A stretch of DNA of 64,000 nt from assembly GCA_037157565.1 (NCBI GenBank), contig JAZHRO010000063.1:94612001-94676000 (forward strand). Direction: 5' to 3'. Below, piece by piece: positions 12,401 to 23,110 of this stretch (the stretch's first letter is position 1; every line of letters begins with the position of its first letter). Position numbers and translations under genes: made by a program. A model generated the notes under the pieces. That model had not been told where the DNA came from. It saw only the letters and a list, made by a program, of their open reading frames with translations, and searched no databases. This DNA is from Thalassia testudinum (lineage: Eukaryota > Streptophyta > Magnoliopsida > Alismatales > Hydrocharitaceae).

Positions 12401-13282
12401 AGCCGATACATGGCGGATCGCATCCATCAGGGGAATGTTTATTTGGACTTATTCAAAGAGCTTGACCAAGTCTTTCTCAAGTGCCATGGGTTTAGATTTC
12501 TTCTTTCCTTTGGCCAAGGCCTCGGGAATGGAACCTCTGTTGGTTCCTCTAGGATTGGTTCAGGCTCTGGATCTGGAATGGGTTGTCCTAGATGACCATC
12601 CTAAGGGTGGGATCTGAATTACCAGGGCTGGATTGGCTAGAATAAGGTGGGTCCTAAGTCATTTTGCCACTACGTGTAGTAACAGCGTTTAGGCCTACCT
12701 AGTTTGGATTCAGAATTGGCAAGAGTGGTGGTTGTTGCTAATATCCTGAGTATGATGTGGAAGCCTCCATCCCATCGGGTGAAGGTGCAGAAGGGGTCTA
12801 ATAAACAAAGTGAGCTTGGCCCTGATTTAGGTTCATAATGCACCTCTAGTTCAACATGTTATTCGAATTAGACAAAGGTTGGGAAGGAAGTGCACCAAGC
12901 TGGCGAGTCCCAGCCATCCACGCGAGTTGATTGCGAACCTCTGTGATTTCCTCCTTGTGTTGTTTCTGCATAGCCACGTTAGTCTTCTGCATATCAGCCA
13001 AGGTCTGCAAAATCAAGCTCATTTGATCTTCCTTTGTAGGCCTGGTTTGGAAATTCAAGTTGGGACTAGGCTGAGCGGCTGATACAGTTGCGAAGCTTGT
13101 GGTCGAGGTTGGAATTAAGGTCTCAGGTTCTGATTATTTCCCAACCGCGCGAAATTTGGATGATTACACCATCCAAGGTTATATGAGTTGGAGAAAGGGT
13201 CATTCTAGATGCCGTGAAGGTTCTCGCAAGTCTAAGAAGCACTAGAGTAATCAGTGTACGAGGGTTCATAGTTCCCCCATGA
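12400..13282 (-). pseudogene. C-terminal part of gag of element 2
   Basis: The minus strand reads DPFSNSYNLGWCNHPNFA near 13190, the signature that precedes the gag tail in these elements (compare DPYSNKYNPG in element 4). A 70-residue open stretch follows (13058-12846), with a coiled-coil-like QKQHKEEITEVRNQLAWM. There is no CCHC knuckle and no N-terminal gag; the sequence is cut at 13282, where LTR B begins. Stops occur in the distal part. Confidence 0.7.
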
Positions 13283-14688
13283 TGTAACGCTTTCGTCAAG
13301 TTTTAGGAAAACATGTAGTATAGCGAACGAAAGCAATACAATGATTAAATTTATTAAACTTGGAAAATAGGAGTGAGTCCGAGGTCGTTCGCTGGGAGCA
13401 ATTTGGCAAATTCAATCACTAATCACAATTATCAAGAGAGATATGCAAATATAATCAAAATAATGCTCCATATGTATATCAGAATAATATCGTAGGAGTC
13501 AACTGTAAAAAGATGGGGCTAAAATGGTGGTTAGAACCATAAAATTAACCCTAATGTTAAGCACTACAATTAACTCAAATATGTGAATAGTAGTCGTAGA
13601 ACCAAGCTATCAGAACCAAATCAGATGTCAAGTTCAAGGCCTAAACGCCTTAACCTCAAGGCCTCAACAGAAGTTATGGCAAAGCATCACAGAAAAGACA
13701 CAAGGACCTCGCAAACCACAAAACAGCCAAGTGTTATGTGTAGGAGAGAGGACGTGAATCCCAAGGTATGAATAGTGCAAAAACCCCCTCTTCCCTCTCA
13801 GATTTCTTTTCCTAAAAACCAGAGCAAACCTGGGTAACCGGACCCAAACCCAAACCTGCATGGCATGAACCATGGGCGAGGGCACGTGCAATGGAGCATG
13901 CGAGCGAGACCTCACCCTGATGCTCTCGGAGTCAACCAGCAGAGGACACGTTTGCATGATATACTCTGTGAGGGCTACGTCGATGCATGATGTGGGACTA
14001 TCCCATAATCTTTTTCCTCGCACAACTGCAGAAGATCCCCTTGCTGAATTGAAGCAACTGCTGGCACGTGCTGCTTTGATTGGGTTCCTGGGAAGCCTCA
14101 AGAATTGGAGCCACATCGAATGCAAGTTGTTTGAAGGTCGGAAGCACGCAAGCAATGTGAAGAGGCTGGTGGTGACGACGGTGCTCCGATGATGTACCTA
14201 AAATGTAAAACACAAGCTAAATGCCCCAATCAGTATGCTCAGGAGGTTCGTCATCTTCTAAGGAACACGATGGTGGTGGTCTTGAGGTGTATGGCGATGT
14301 GTGGTGCTCGGATGGTGGCGGGGAAGGTGACCGAAGGAGGAGGTGTTTGGGGGAGTCGTGGACTGAGTGAAAGTGAAAATAGGCAGAGGGCTTTTGTGCA
14401 AGGAGGTGAGGTAGAGCTCGTGGACTCGGTGGTGTGTGGTTTTGTGGAGTGTAGTGGTCACACGACTTCACCAAAGCATCACCGACGCGATGGAAGATGG
14501 AGGTGGTGTGGCTGTTGTGGTGCTTGAACCTAAGATCTAAAGGTGTAGAAAGACTCAGGGAGGTGAGAGGAAGAGATAGAATAATCACGGATGAAGGGAG
14601 GGAGAATGTGGCACCGGCTAGATTGGTTGACGCCGAAGAGGGTGAACGCTTCGATGACGAGAATGATGAGGAGGAAGGGTCGACTAGA
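13283..14688 (-). repeat. LTR B: truncated LTR at the 5' side of element 2
   Basis: It shares with LTR A the block at 13375-13402, GGTGGTTAGAACCATA at about 13525 and GATGTGGGACTA at about 13990, all in minus orientation. It is about 1.4 kb against 2.5 kb for LTR A; the U3 side is missing where the integrase of element 3 begins. It abuts mid-gag rather than a primer site, so either the intervening DNA was deleted or B is a separate insertion. The long antisense ORFs here (for example 14217-14732) look like chance openings. Confidence 0.6.
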
Positions 14689-15318
14689 GGAATACCCCAC
14701 ACTCTGATTAGCAACTGGGGAAGCCACTTCATCCACGCCCACTTCAGGTCATTATTAAAGAAATGCGGGGTACATCACCGTATAGCCACCCCGTATCACC
14801 AGCAGACCAATGGGCAGGCTGAAGTGTCTAACCGTCAAGTCAAGCTGATTCTCCAGAAGACGGTTAGACCAGACAGGAAGGACTAGTCCGATAAATTAGT
14901 TGATGCACTCTGGGCATATCGGACCGCATACAAGGCCCCACTCGGAATGTCACCATATCGTATGGTATATGGCAAGGCCTGTCACCTTCCTGTAGAGCTG
15001 GAACACCGCGCCTTTTGGGCAGTGCGAAAATGTAACCTTGACCTCAATGCAGGAGGTCAAGAACGGAAACTCCAGCTCAGCAAATTAGAAGAGATCCGGC
15101 GGGAGGCCTATGAGAATGCATTGATATACAAGGACAACCAGCAAGTCTGGTTGTTCGATTCGCGACTGAAATTCTTTTCAGGGAAGCTCAAGTCCAAGTG
15201 GACTGGCCCATATGTTGTGATTCACCCATATCCTAATGGGGTAGTCCAGATTAGGGACCCAAAATCTGGGCATATATCTACGGTAAATGGCCAGCGCCTC
15301 AAGCCATTTTTGGCCTAG
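14689..15318 (+). pseudogene. Integrase (core end and C-terminal domain) of element 3
   Basis: One frame carries ISNWGSHF, where the second catalytic Asp is replaced by Asn, then TPYHQQTNGQAEVSNRQ with the catalytic Glu. A TAG stop follows at 14884-14886, then [35 protein letters not shown] and the C-terminal [19 protein letters not shown] and [10 protein letters not shown], ending at a TAG. It is the best-preserved integrase in the window. Compared with element 1, about 20 residues are missing between IYKD and QQVWLFDS (an in-frame deletion). The first Asp and the zinc finger are lost with the left truncation. It follows directly on LTR B. Confidence 0.88.
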
Positions 15319-17367
15319 GAACCCCCTCCAGCTGACGAGATCGTTCATCTTATTGAGGACGTGTGATTGAGCTTTCGCCCAGCTGGAGGCGTTAAACTCA
15401 GCATCTACTCTGCATATATCACGCTATACATATTCATTTTTATATATAGCATATTTTTCTTTTAAGCATATTTTCTTTCTACATATTGCATACTGTCAGA
15501 TTGGCCGATGCTGAATGTATAATTTCTGGAGCAATTACAGGTGATTTCTACCCATTTACTCCCTGCTGTATTTATTTTCTTTTATATTCATCATGAGAAC
15601 ATGCAAGAACTTAGGCATGGGGGGTAAATACAATAAAACTGAAAAATTTTTATGCCAACATTTAGGAAAACCTTGGAGTTGCATGTCAAACGTACTTTAC
15701 GACCCTAAATAAAAGAACAACCGACTCCACCTTCAATGTTAGCATTGGACCTAAAAATCATCCGCAACAACTACTTCCGACTCACCCGCTCACCTTTTGT
15801 TCTAAATTTAGGGTCAAGCTGAATGTAACCCGAAAGGGAAATTTTATGAAGTACACATATAAGAGGTTATTTGTTTATAGCATATATACATATTGCATTC
15901 ATGAAAAAGATTTTTATTAAGAGAATGCATTAGGGATTTTATCCTCTAGTTGATTCCTGTAATCTGGAATCCAGCACAACTTTTCACACACACATAGAAT
16001 TTGCAATGGATTTATGATGAAGGCAGATAAACATCTTTAGTCTGTCGAAAAGAAGCAGTGCTCCTTCTCCTGAACCCCTAGACAGTGTTTTGGGAGCTAG
16101 GTAGATTTTCTTCCAAAAATCCACCAAATAGTGTGAGATGAGAGTAGAGTGTACTGGTGCTCTAAGATTAGTGTAAGGAATCTGGAATCCTAGATAATTA
16201 GGTGATGATACTCAGAGATAAGGCATAATTTTCACACTTGGTTCCTGCGTATACATTTTGCGTGAATTTTGAGAGCCACCAAATAAGGCAAATACGCGAA
16301 GAGCGAGTTTTCATAAAACTAAGGCTAAGGTGGATGGTTACGACCATTCCTTACGGAATCCTCAGCTAAAAGAGGGTATTGATGTCAAGGTCAGAAATAT
16401 ACTGTCCTATCCGTCTTTCCCGATGACGTAAGTAGGCACTTCCACCAAATAAACCACCCAATGTCACTTGAGTAACACAAGTCCCTAATAATGCCTCTTC
16501 AATAAAATTCATGAATGTGTTGCTAGATTGTGCTGAGTTAGAAAAATTATATATGAAAAAAAAATGAAAAAATGAGAAAAAGAAAAAAAGAAAAAAAAAA
16601 GAGAAGAAAAAAGCAAGAAAAAAGAGTGTTAATATTAGTGTTTATTTCAATTACATTGAGGCAATACCACCAAATAAATTTGAGATCCACCAAATATGGC
16701 CTTAACCTATCTTTCTACGTTTCTGACCGCCCGAATACTGGTTGAGGAATTCTAACTTAGTGTTAGGGTTATGGAACTCAATTCAAGTGTTAATGCCAAG
16801 TGAGACCACTAAATATAGGTCATATATGTAAATATGGTGAGATTGTGAGCTCTAAGAAAAAGAAAGAAAAGAAAAGAAACAGAAAAAGAGAAAGAGAGAA
16901 TGAATACAAAGGAACCAGAAGAGAGCATAGTTTTTCTTGTCTTTCTCTGAGTTGAGTTACTTGATAGTTCAGGAATCTAGATTCTATAGTAGTAATCTCT
17001 ATGTAGCACCAAGTGAGAGTGAGCCACCAAATATATAATCTTTTCCATCTAATATTCTCTACCTAAGCTTAAAGCTAGGGTGGAATTCAAAGAATATCTT
17101 GAATACCCCGAGGGAAGAAGTCCGCCTATTCCGCTAGAATTTTTCCTAGGGATCAACTATAGGCTTTAGAGGTGAATTAGTTTTTCACTCGAATCCATTG
17201 CAAAAGCTACATAGCTACACTTTCACTATTGTATGGATTTCTAGAGCATAGGATGAAAACAAAAAGGAGAAAAATCTCTAGGCATACACTTGATAAAATA
17301 ATTAATCCCTTAGGGACCCTTCTGTGAATAATTTAGTCTTGTATTTGCTAGGGACTAGCAAGATCTA
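15319..17367 (+). other. Long 3' noncoding region of element 3 with paired polypurine tract and CCACCAAATA repeats
   Basis: No ORF of note lies here. GGCATGGGGGG at 15614-15624 is an internal polypurine tract. CCACCAAATA occurs at 16121, 16276, 16442, 16667, 16687 and 17024, with the variant CCACTAAATA at 16806. A-rich runs occur at 16555-16620 and 16855-16900. The sequence aligns by eye with 40290-41810 of element 4, including the order of the repeats. Confidence 0.7.
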
Positions 17368-17377
17368 GGCATGGGGG
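17368..17377 (+). other. Terminal polypurine tract of element 3
   Basis: GGCATGGGGG sits two bases before the LTR start TGATTACGC at 17380, preceded by TTTGCTAGGGACTAGCAAGA. It would prime plus-strand DNA synthesis. Confidence 0.8.
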
Positions 17378-17379
17378 TA

Positions 17380-19525
17380 TGATTACGCAGCAATCATAGG
17401 TCTTAATTGACCTAAATTAGGCTAGGACTTAGCATAAGGTAGGGTAATTCATGCATGCATAAGCATTATTTGCATCATTACTGCTTTCTTTCAGCTATGC
17501 ATAAAATAATGCTATAATATGCTGATTAGGTGCATTATGTCAATTACAGGTAATAAGCTGATCAGAAGCTGGATCTGAAGCTGGATTTGAAGAATAAGGA
17601 ATAATTGGTGTTGCAGCAGAGCTAGAGCGAAAGACCTAGACTAGATGTAGTAAATAATAATGTAAGGGAGTTAAGGTATGCTATTCTATTAAGTAGGAAT
17701 AAAGTAGTAAAATGTGAAGAACTTAAGTCCATCCTAGCCCTAGGACAGCCTAGAAGCCTCCCTAAGCCTTAGCCACCCTTAGATTAGGTCACCACACCCT
17801 AGGAAACCTTAAAATCCTAATTCCAACCTCTATCTGGATGTCCAGATGAGTTATAAGACTTCCAGAACCCTTAATCAACTCCCACACACCTTAAACCCAC
17901 TTCTGCAATGTTATTGGACATCCAAACACTTGATCAGACGTCCAATTGCTGTAAAATACCCAAGACAAAACCTAGAATCCTTCCTAACTCTGATTAGACG
18001 TCCAAAATTGAAGTCTAGACTTTTGATTTTTTAGTATAAGTTTTCTGATATTATTATTGGATGTCTAAAACTATTCTCCAGTTCCTGTTTTGAGATCAAG
18101 CCTTGATCTTCGATTTCTAGCCCCCTAAACCCAATTCTAACCTCATAGGAACCTAAATTAAGGTGCCTTAACCCTAGTACGTCACCTCTAGACCTCCTTA
18201 AGGACCTAATTAGGTCCTCACTAAACCTAATTGACTTATATCGTAGTCAATTACCATTGCCTAATCAATTGGACTCATAGGGTCCAATTGAGCTCAGATC
18301 TCAAACCATACAAGTCCAATTGGACTCAATGAGAGTCCAATTGACCTAAGCCCAACCTAATTGAGTTATTTCACTCTCAATTAGGTTCACACTCATCCAA
18401 TTAAACTTGTGTTAAGTTTAATTGCAATTCCCCCTTAGTAATTAGGGTTTGCAACCCAAATTTAAGACCTACACCAACCTAAACCCCCTTAGGACCTAAC
18501 CTATATCACTTAGACACATAGGGCACGACCACACACACCCATTCACGCACTCTCACACAACCTAGAGTATTCTAGGTTCTTCCAAAAGTGGTGCCACTCT
18601 TGGTTGCCAAAATTAGCAACCAAGAGCCATTCAAATTGAGATCGACAAATGGTGGATCTAAGAACCACCTCTCTCTCTCCTTGGTCAACCACTCATGAGG
18701 TTCTCTCTAGAGAGTTCCACACTTCTCTAGCGAGTCTCCCTTAGGTCTATAAAAAGACCTAAGAGGTGGCCATTTGCACCCATCCCATTCTTAGCATTCA
18801 TTCACAGTTAGGTTAGCTACATTCACCTCCATTCCACCTCCACGAGCTACTTCATCATGGCCACTACCATCTCCATGCTAGGATGCTGGATCACCTCTCC
18901 AACCTCTCTCCAAGGGCCGGCCTAAGCACCATTGGCCATCCCTCCTCTCAACCACTCAAAGGCCATCAGAGCCCACCTCCGAATGCCCTTATTTCTGCTA
19001 GATTAGTAGCTTAGTTCTTCATAGTTTACATGCCTTATTTACTGCTTAGTAGTGTAGTTCATTACTTCTCCCCCAATGATGCATGCAAAATTCCCCCATA
19101 GATTCCTGTATGCGATCGTTTTCTGTTAGCTAGATTTATGTTTTCAAGCTTTCCTCTATAAGCTTTCCACTAGTTTCACGTTGCAAACACCATGATGAAT
19201 TAATGAAAGTTTCCTACTTTTTCTATACATATATGTCTATGTGTTGAGAATCACCATGAGCTTATTGCAATATATTTTTTGTGATTAAAATTTCCTACTT
19301 TTAATTCCTGATATTCTTGCAACTAAGCATGTCGTGCTTAAATACGTAATAACCATAAACCGACGTGCGATTTTAAGCGAGTAGAGCAAAAAGATAGATT
19401 TTAGATTTGCATAAACGCCTCCTAGAGACGAACGACCGGGACTCAAGTCTCGTTATCCTTACAAAATCATTTTTTTTACAAGCGTTTTAGCGCGACTATA
19501 CTACGATTTTTGACGACTTCAAGAC
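17380..19525 (+). repeat. 3' LTR of element 3
   Basis: It starts TGATTACGCAGCAATCATA right after the polypurine tract. A TATA box (TATAAAAA, 18748-18755) and the shared LTR block (19416-19444) lie in the expected order. In the other Ty3 LTRs the end usually lies about 85-90 bases past that block, which puts this end near 19525. The U3 part has AGACGTCC-like motifs (17830-18070) and several short AATTG-type inverted repeats (18260-18390). Confidence 0.7.
18748..18755 (+). promoter_or_regulatory. TATA box in the LTR of element 3
   Basis: TATAAAAA in GGTCTATAAAAAGACC, a perfect small palindrome context. It lies about 1.37 kb into the LTR and upstream of the shared R/U5 block. The position matches the TATA boxes of element 4 (32093-32100 and 46576-46583) and LTR D (1703-1710). 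Confidence 0.6.
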
Positions 19526-21300
19526 ACGCAAAGAACGGCTCCGTCAATGGTCAGTATGGTTTGACTGGGTTTGAGAGTTTAAATGTGGGTGTTAAGTTGA
19601 GCTAAGGATCTAGTCAATTAGTGCAATTGTATACTACCTTGAGTTTTGTTGTGATACAATAATTGTTTGTTCTCTACTGAGCCGATTGACTCATCCCTAC
19701 TTTGAGCCAATTTCAGGTGGTTGTCGTCATGTGACATCGCCGTACGGGATTCATCATTGCACAGGTTTTTGCAGGAATTTTGGCAGGTAACTTTTATGCT
19801 TGATTTTCTAGTGGATTTTTGTTTAATATGCCAACTTAGTACATGTTTAGTTTGTACTGTACATTTTCATTTGTGTCATTCTTCTGATATTTTCTTCCAT
19901 TTTCTTCTTAAATGGAACTCTTTGATAGCTCGACTTAGTTTGGTGCAACCTGAATTAAATAAATCATCACCTATTCTGTTGCCATTCCTCAGAACTATGA
20001 CCCTTGTTGGGGCCTAGATTTTTGAGGCGTGATAATTTTGACACTAATGCTGAAAAATACTAGATAAATAGTGTTAGATGGAACTGTTATTGGCGATGGA
20101 ATTATTGATGGCATTATTCATAAAATGATTATCAGACATTTACACTTACCATTGCAATCTTCTGATAAAGTGTTGTATGTTACTATCGTGAATTTTTTTC
20201 TCTTTGTGGTTTCTTATTTCCTAATGACAGTGGATATTGTACTTTACTTGAATCATATTTTTCTTGAAGGAGATGGGTACTAATAAAACATCTATTGCAA
20301 GATATGAAAAAAATAGAAATAGGAATGATAGAGATTTTTCTTTTTACAAGAATTCAAAGACCAAGTCATAGCTTTTTCACATAATCCCCTAACCAAAATT
20401 CAATTCTTACACTACCAAAAAAAAGCATTTCTTAAATTTTAAAAAAAAAGAGACAAGAAAAAGGCAAGAATCGGCCATAAATTAAAACTTCAACAAAGAG
20501 CAGATTACTCGAGAATCATAAATAAAAACAAGCATCTCAAACAAAAAGCAATTTACATAAAAGACCACAAACTTATGCTTCAAATTCAATACAATCCTAA
20601 ACTTCAAAGCCCCTTGGTCTAGTCCTTGATCTTTCTAATCAACACATTCCCTCCCCCTCATCTCCCTCTCTAATGGCAACATCATTTGCCATCGTAGGAA
20701 GTCATTCCAAACAACATATATCTGGAATCTAATCTAAACCTAGATCTAGACCACAAATGTTAGAAGATGGCAATACACTCAAAGTGGGTAGCAAACAGAG
20801 AGACAACCCTGTCACAATATACAAGATTACAAGCAACATCAACGTGTCCAAAGTTCAAGGACTACACTGATATTAGGGTGAACATTGAAGGACCTTTATA
20901 TAAATTAACCCGAAAAGAAGACAAACCCCATCTACCATCTAACATCAATTAAACACATAACTACACTGAACATAAAATGAACTCCACATGGTAATCGCTA
21001 CACCATGGCCAATGTTTCTAGAGAACCCGTGTGGGGTTCTGATTCTGGGTATGAAGAGGCCTACGATACAAGCAATGGATAGGATAGGGGGGATGCCTTG
21101 AGCCTTAAGAAATGGGAAACCTTAGGGCTCTTTGCCAATCGATAGTGTGCACGGGTGCCTTAGCAAACGTTGATAGTCACGTAGTAGGTGTCTAACAACA
21201 ATATAAGATGTCAGATGCTGTTGCGTTGGAACGACGTTGTCTCTGAGTATAACAGTATATGTAAGTCATAGTCTCCGACTCTTTCCAAGCCACTCATCCT
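19526..21300. other. Unassigned DNA between element 3 and the MULE
   Basis: No recognisable gene or element border was found. The region has short ORFs (98 residues at 19721-20017, 70 at 20071-20283, 61 at 20767-20952) with no family resemblance. Around 19680-19760 the sequence loosely recalls the 3' part of chromovirus LTRs (compare 38385-38445), but too weakly to call. The left tip of the MULE may lie in the right part of this stretch. Confidence 0.4.
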
Positions 21301-21309
21301 CTATAAATA
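21301..21309 (+). promoter_or_regulatory. TATA box near the left end of the MULE
   Basis: CTATAAATA is followed by an ATG at 21332 and a good splice donor (AAG|GTAAGG) at 21437/21438, so it could drive inward transcription from the terminal repeat. Whether the repeat extends this far cannot be judged, because the right copy is truncated before the equivalent position. Confidence 0.4.
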
Positions 21310-21479
21310 GCACTCATCACCTGCGCCCCGCATGCACGGGGACGCCCACGAGTGCATGTGCTTCGTGTGCCGTCGCCCCAAGGAGGTCGTGTGCTTTGCA
21401 GGATCAAGTGAAGGAGGAGACAGCACAAGGCAAGAAGGTAAGGTTCTTTCTTCGAAGAAGCACACACGGCATACCCCGC

Positions 21480-21835
21480 ACACACACGGTGGGAACACAG
21501 ATGCTCCCAACCACCATGAATAGAGCATGTAGAGCATGCAAAGCACATGCTGGGTTTATGGTTGGGTGGATCCATATAGCACATGCAGCACAACCCACAT
21601 ACTAGACACACGCACAAGGGACACACAACTGCTCACAGTCGCACGGGACACAGCATGGGGAGCATGCAAATCACATGATGGGTTTATAGTTGGGGGGTTC
21701 AGAAAACCACACACTGCACACCCTGCATACCCGGCACACACATGGTCGGCACACAGATGCTCACACTCGCACAGAGCACAGCATGGGGATCATACAAAGC
21801 ACATGGGGCTTGGGTGGAGGCACATGTGTGCTCAA
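21480..21835 (+). repeat. About 125-bp tandem units near the outer end of the left MULE repeat
   Basis: Three units, starting near 21480, 21605 and 21735, share GAACACAGATGCTC-like starts, an AGCATGCAAAGCACATG core and TGGGTTTATGGTTGG. The right repeat has the same units (about 51920-52198, minus strand). ORFs in both strands here (for example 21294-21626) arise from this repeat and are not genes. Confidence 0.7.
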
Positions 21836-21929
21836 TGACACCAATTAGATGAGGCACAACGGATAGGTGGCATGCAGGTACAATTTAGATCAAAGGAATT
21901 ACACGTAATAATATTGCATGATGATGCAG

Positions 21930-22437
21930 GTTGAGTGTATCGAAGGAAAGCCTCATGGAGCAATATTTTGCAAGTGCGGGGAAATTGCAAAGCTAATGGT
22001 TGACAAAATGGAAGGAGCAAATTGGGACATGCATCCCCTCACTCGGATACCATTCAAGTGTCCATATATTGAAGGGGTACGTTGATAACCATTCGTAAGT
22101 TTCAAGGGAAAATGTATATGTCGATTATTTCCTTTTTGGGGATAAATTGCAGTGGGAGCCAAAGGGATGTGACTTTAAGGTGAGTGTTTGGTCGAAGGGA
22201 GTGCTTGATATAGATTCCGCTGCGGCTAACTATGGTTGCATGAGAGATATTGTCGACCTAATGGCTAATGAAGTGGTGTACCTGCAGAAAGAAGCACAAT
22301 TTCATGACTTGAAGGAGACTATATCCATAGCTGAAGCTAAGATTGAGGATCTCAAGGATGAAAAGAAAGAATTCCATCCCAAGATACAAGAAGTATTAGA
22401 GTTCTATCATGACCATAGCTTAGGACTCCAACCGTAG
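21930..22437 (+). CDS. GRF-type zinc-finger-like protein with coiled coil, in the left MULE repeat
   Basis: Two exons read in one frame. The first, 21930-22076, follows an acceptor GATGCAG and carries CKCGEIAKL and IPFKCPYIEG. The second, 22153-22437, carries WEPKGCDFKVSVW and then a charged helix (ISIAEAKIEDLKDEKKEF). The intron between them begins GTACGT and ends TTGCAG. CxCG, then FxC, then a Cys followed by aromatic residues is the layout of GRF zinc fingers, which bind nucleic acid; spacing is not a perfect match. The first exon is not identified. The right-arm copy (about 51300-51830, minus) has TAG in place of the Glu codon after the splice site, so only the left copy stays open. The function in the transposon is unknown. 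Confidence 0.5.
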
Positions 22438-22764
22438 ATCACATATGGGAAGATGCTTTTCGATCACTTGATATGACGTATTATTTTCCTACTATGAAGT
22501 TCTATCAGAACTGATATATAATTACACTTACGTATTGTTCGAATGATGTATGTTGTATGATCGAATTTAACATATATGTTTGCGATAAATCGTGCTTGAC
22601 GTATGGTGTGTGGTGATATTAGTTGTTTATTCTTTTGGATGATGTTATTTACGTTGGATAGAGGGCATGTTGGTTTACTGGTTATTTATTATTAGGAAGG
22701 GGAAAATGGTTGATTCCTGCATGTACTAATCTGCTTCATGATAATGCAAAGGAATATGTAACAA

Positions 22765-23110
22765 ATGTGGTTTATTACTCTTATTCGAAGAGAAACTGTC
22801 ACTGAGCTTTTCCTTCCCAAGACATCAGTACCATCCAACTGGAGGAAGTCTGACACTGCAAATCTTCCAAATCTTTTCCTTACGACACACGGAACGGTTG
22901 CTTTGCTCACAATATGGGTGGAGGTATTGAATGGAAGTCCCCCAACAAAGGAAAACCACACCACCAGAGCACCGACAAGCAAGGATCAACCAAGACCTCT
23001 ACGAAGGCACCTTCAACAACGAAGGCATTGAAGCTTCGAGGGCATTTTCTGAAGGTTGTTGCTTGAGGTCTGCTGCACTTGATCGAGATAAGGAAGAAGT
23101 TGCGTAGGCA
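22765..23110 (+). CDS. Possible B3-domain-like ORF in the left MULE repeat
   Basis: An 88-residue ORF reads WFITLIRRETVTELFLPK, then NLPNLFLTTHGTV and IWVEVLNGSPP. A second frame from about 23005 continues EGTFNNEGIEASRAFSEG, CCLRSAALDRDKEEV. This order (basic strand, LFLPK, a strand before G-T, then F-EGCCLR) recalls a plant B3 DNA-binding domain, but no exact motif is decisive. The right arm has an 85-residue counterpart (50976-50719, minus) differing at about ten positions, which suggests constraint or recent copying. A frameshift or intron separates the two parts. It could also be an unrelated captured fragment. Confidence 0.3.

Larger units (their letters stand above)
4756..14688 (-). 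mobile_element. Element 2: Athila/Tat-like Ty3 retrotransposon, degenerate
   Basis: Minus strand, in order from high to low coordinates: LTR B (truncated), gag tail, protease, RT, RNase H, integrase, noncoding 3' region with internal polypurine tract, terminal tract at 7261-7270 and LTR A. LTRs A and B share landmarks (the shared block, GGTGGTTAGAACCA, GATGTGGGACTA), so they belong to one family. The gag N-terminus, leader and primer site are missing: LTR B abuts mid-gag at 13282. Many stops, and a changed RT active site, make it non-functional. Confidence 0.8.
14689..19525 (+). mobile_element. Element 3: 3' half of an Athila/Tat-like Ty3 retrotransposon
   Basis: Plus-strand order: integrase core and C-terminus, internal polypurine tract (15614-15624), long noncoding region with CCACCAAATA repeats, terminal tract (17368-17377) and 3' LTR (17380 to about 19525). 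Gag, protease, RT and the 5' LTR are absent; the left border abuts truncated LTR B. The noncoding region is clearly related to that of element 4 (compare 15930-16090 with 40375-40540). Confidence 0.8.

Noticed and set aside
13664..14192. 163-residue minus ORF and 106-residue plus ORF
   Set aside because: Located in LTR B between conserved LTR landmarks; no family resemblance on either strand.
4756..14688. Element 2 as an insertion within element 3
   Set aside because: The integrase of element 3 would have to resume on the plus strand left of 4756, but that side holds minus-strand element 1.
14217..14732. 171-residue minus ORF, with overlapping plus ORFs of 112 and 129 residues
   Set aside because: These openings lie in LTR B, are low-complexity (Ser/Pro/His) and the plus one runs into the integrase of element 3 only by chance of frame.
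15614..17033. CRISPR-like array
   Set aside because: The CCACCAAATA repeats are 10 bases, unevenly spaced, and lie in a retrotransposon of a eukaryote.
21237..21838. Several Cys/His-rich ORFs on both strands
   Set aside because: They come from the ~125-bp tandem units rich in CACACA and GCATGC; the same openings recur in each unit and in the right arm.
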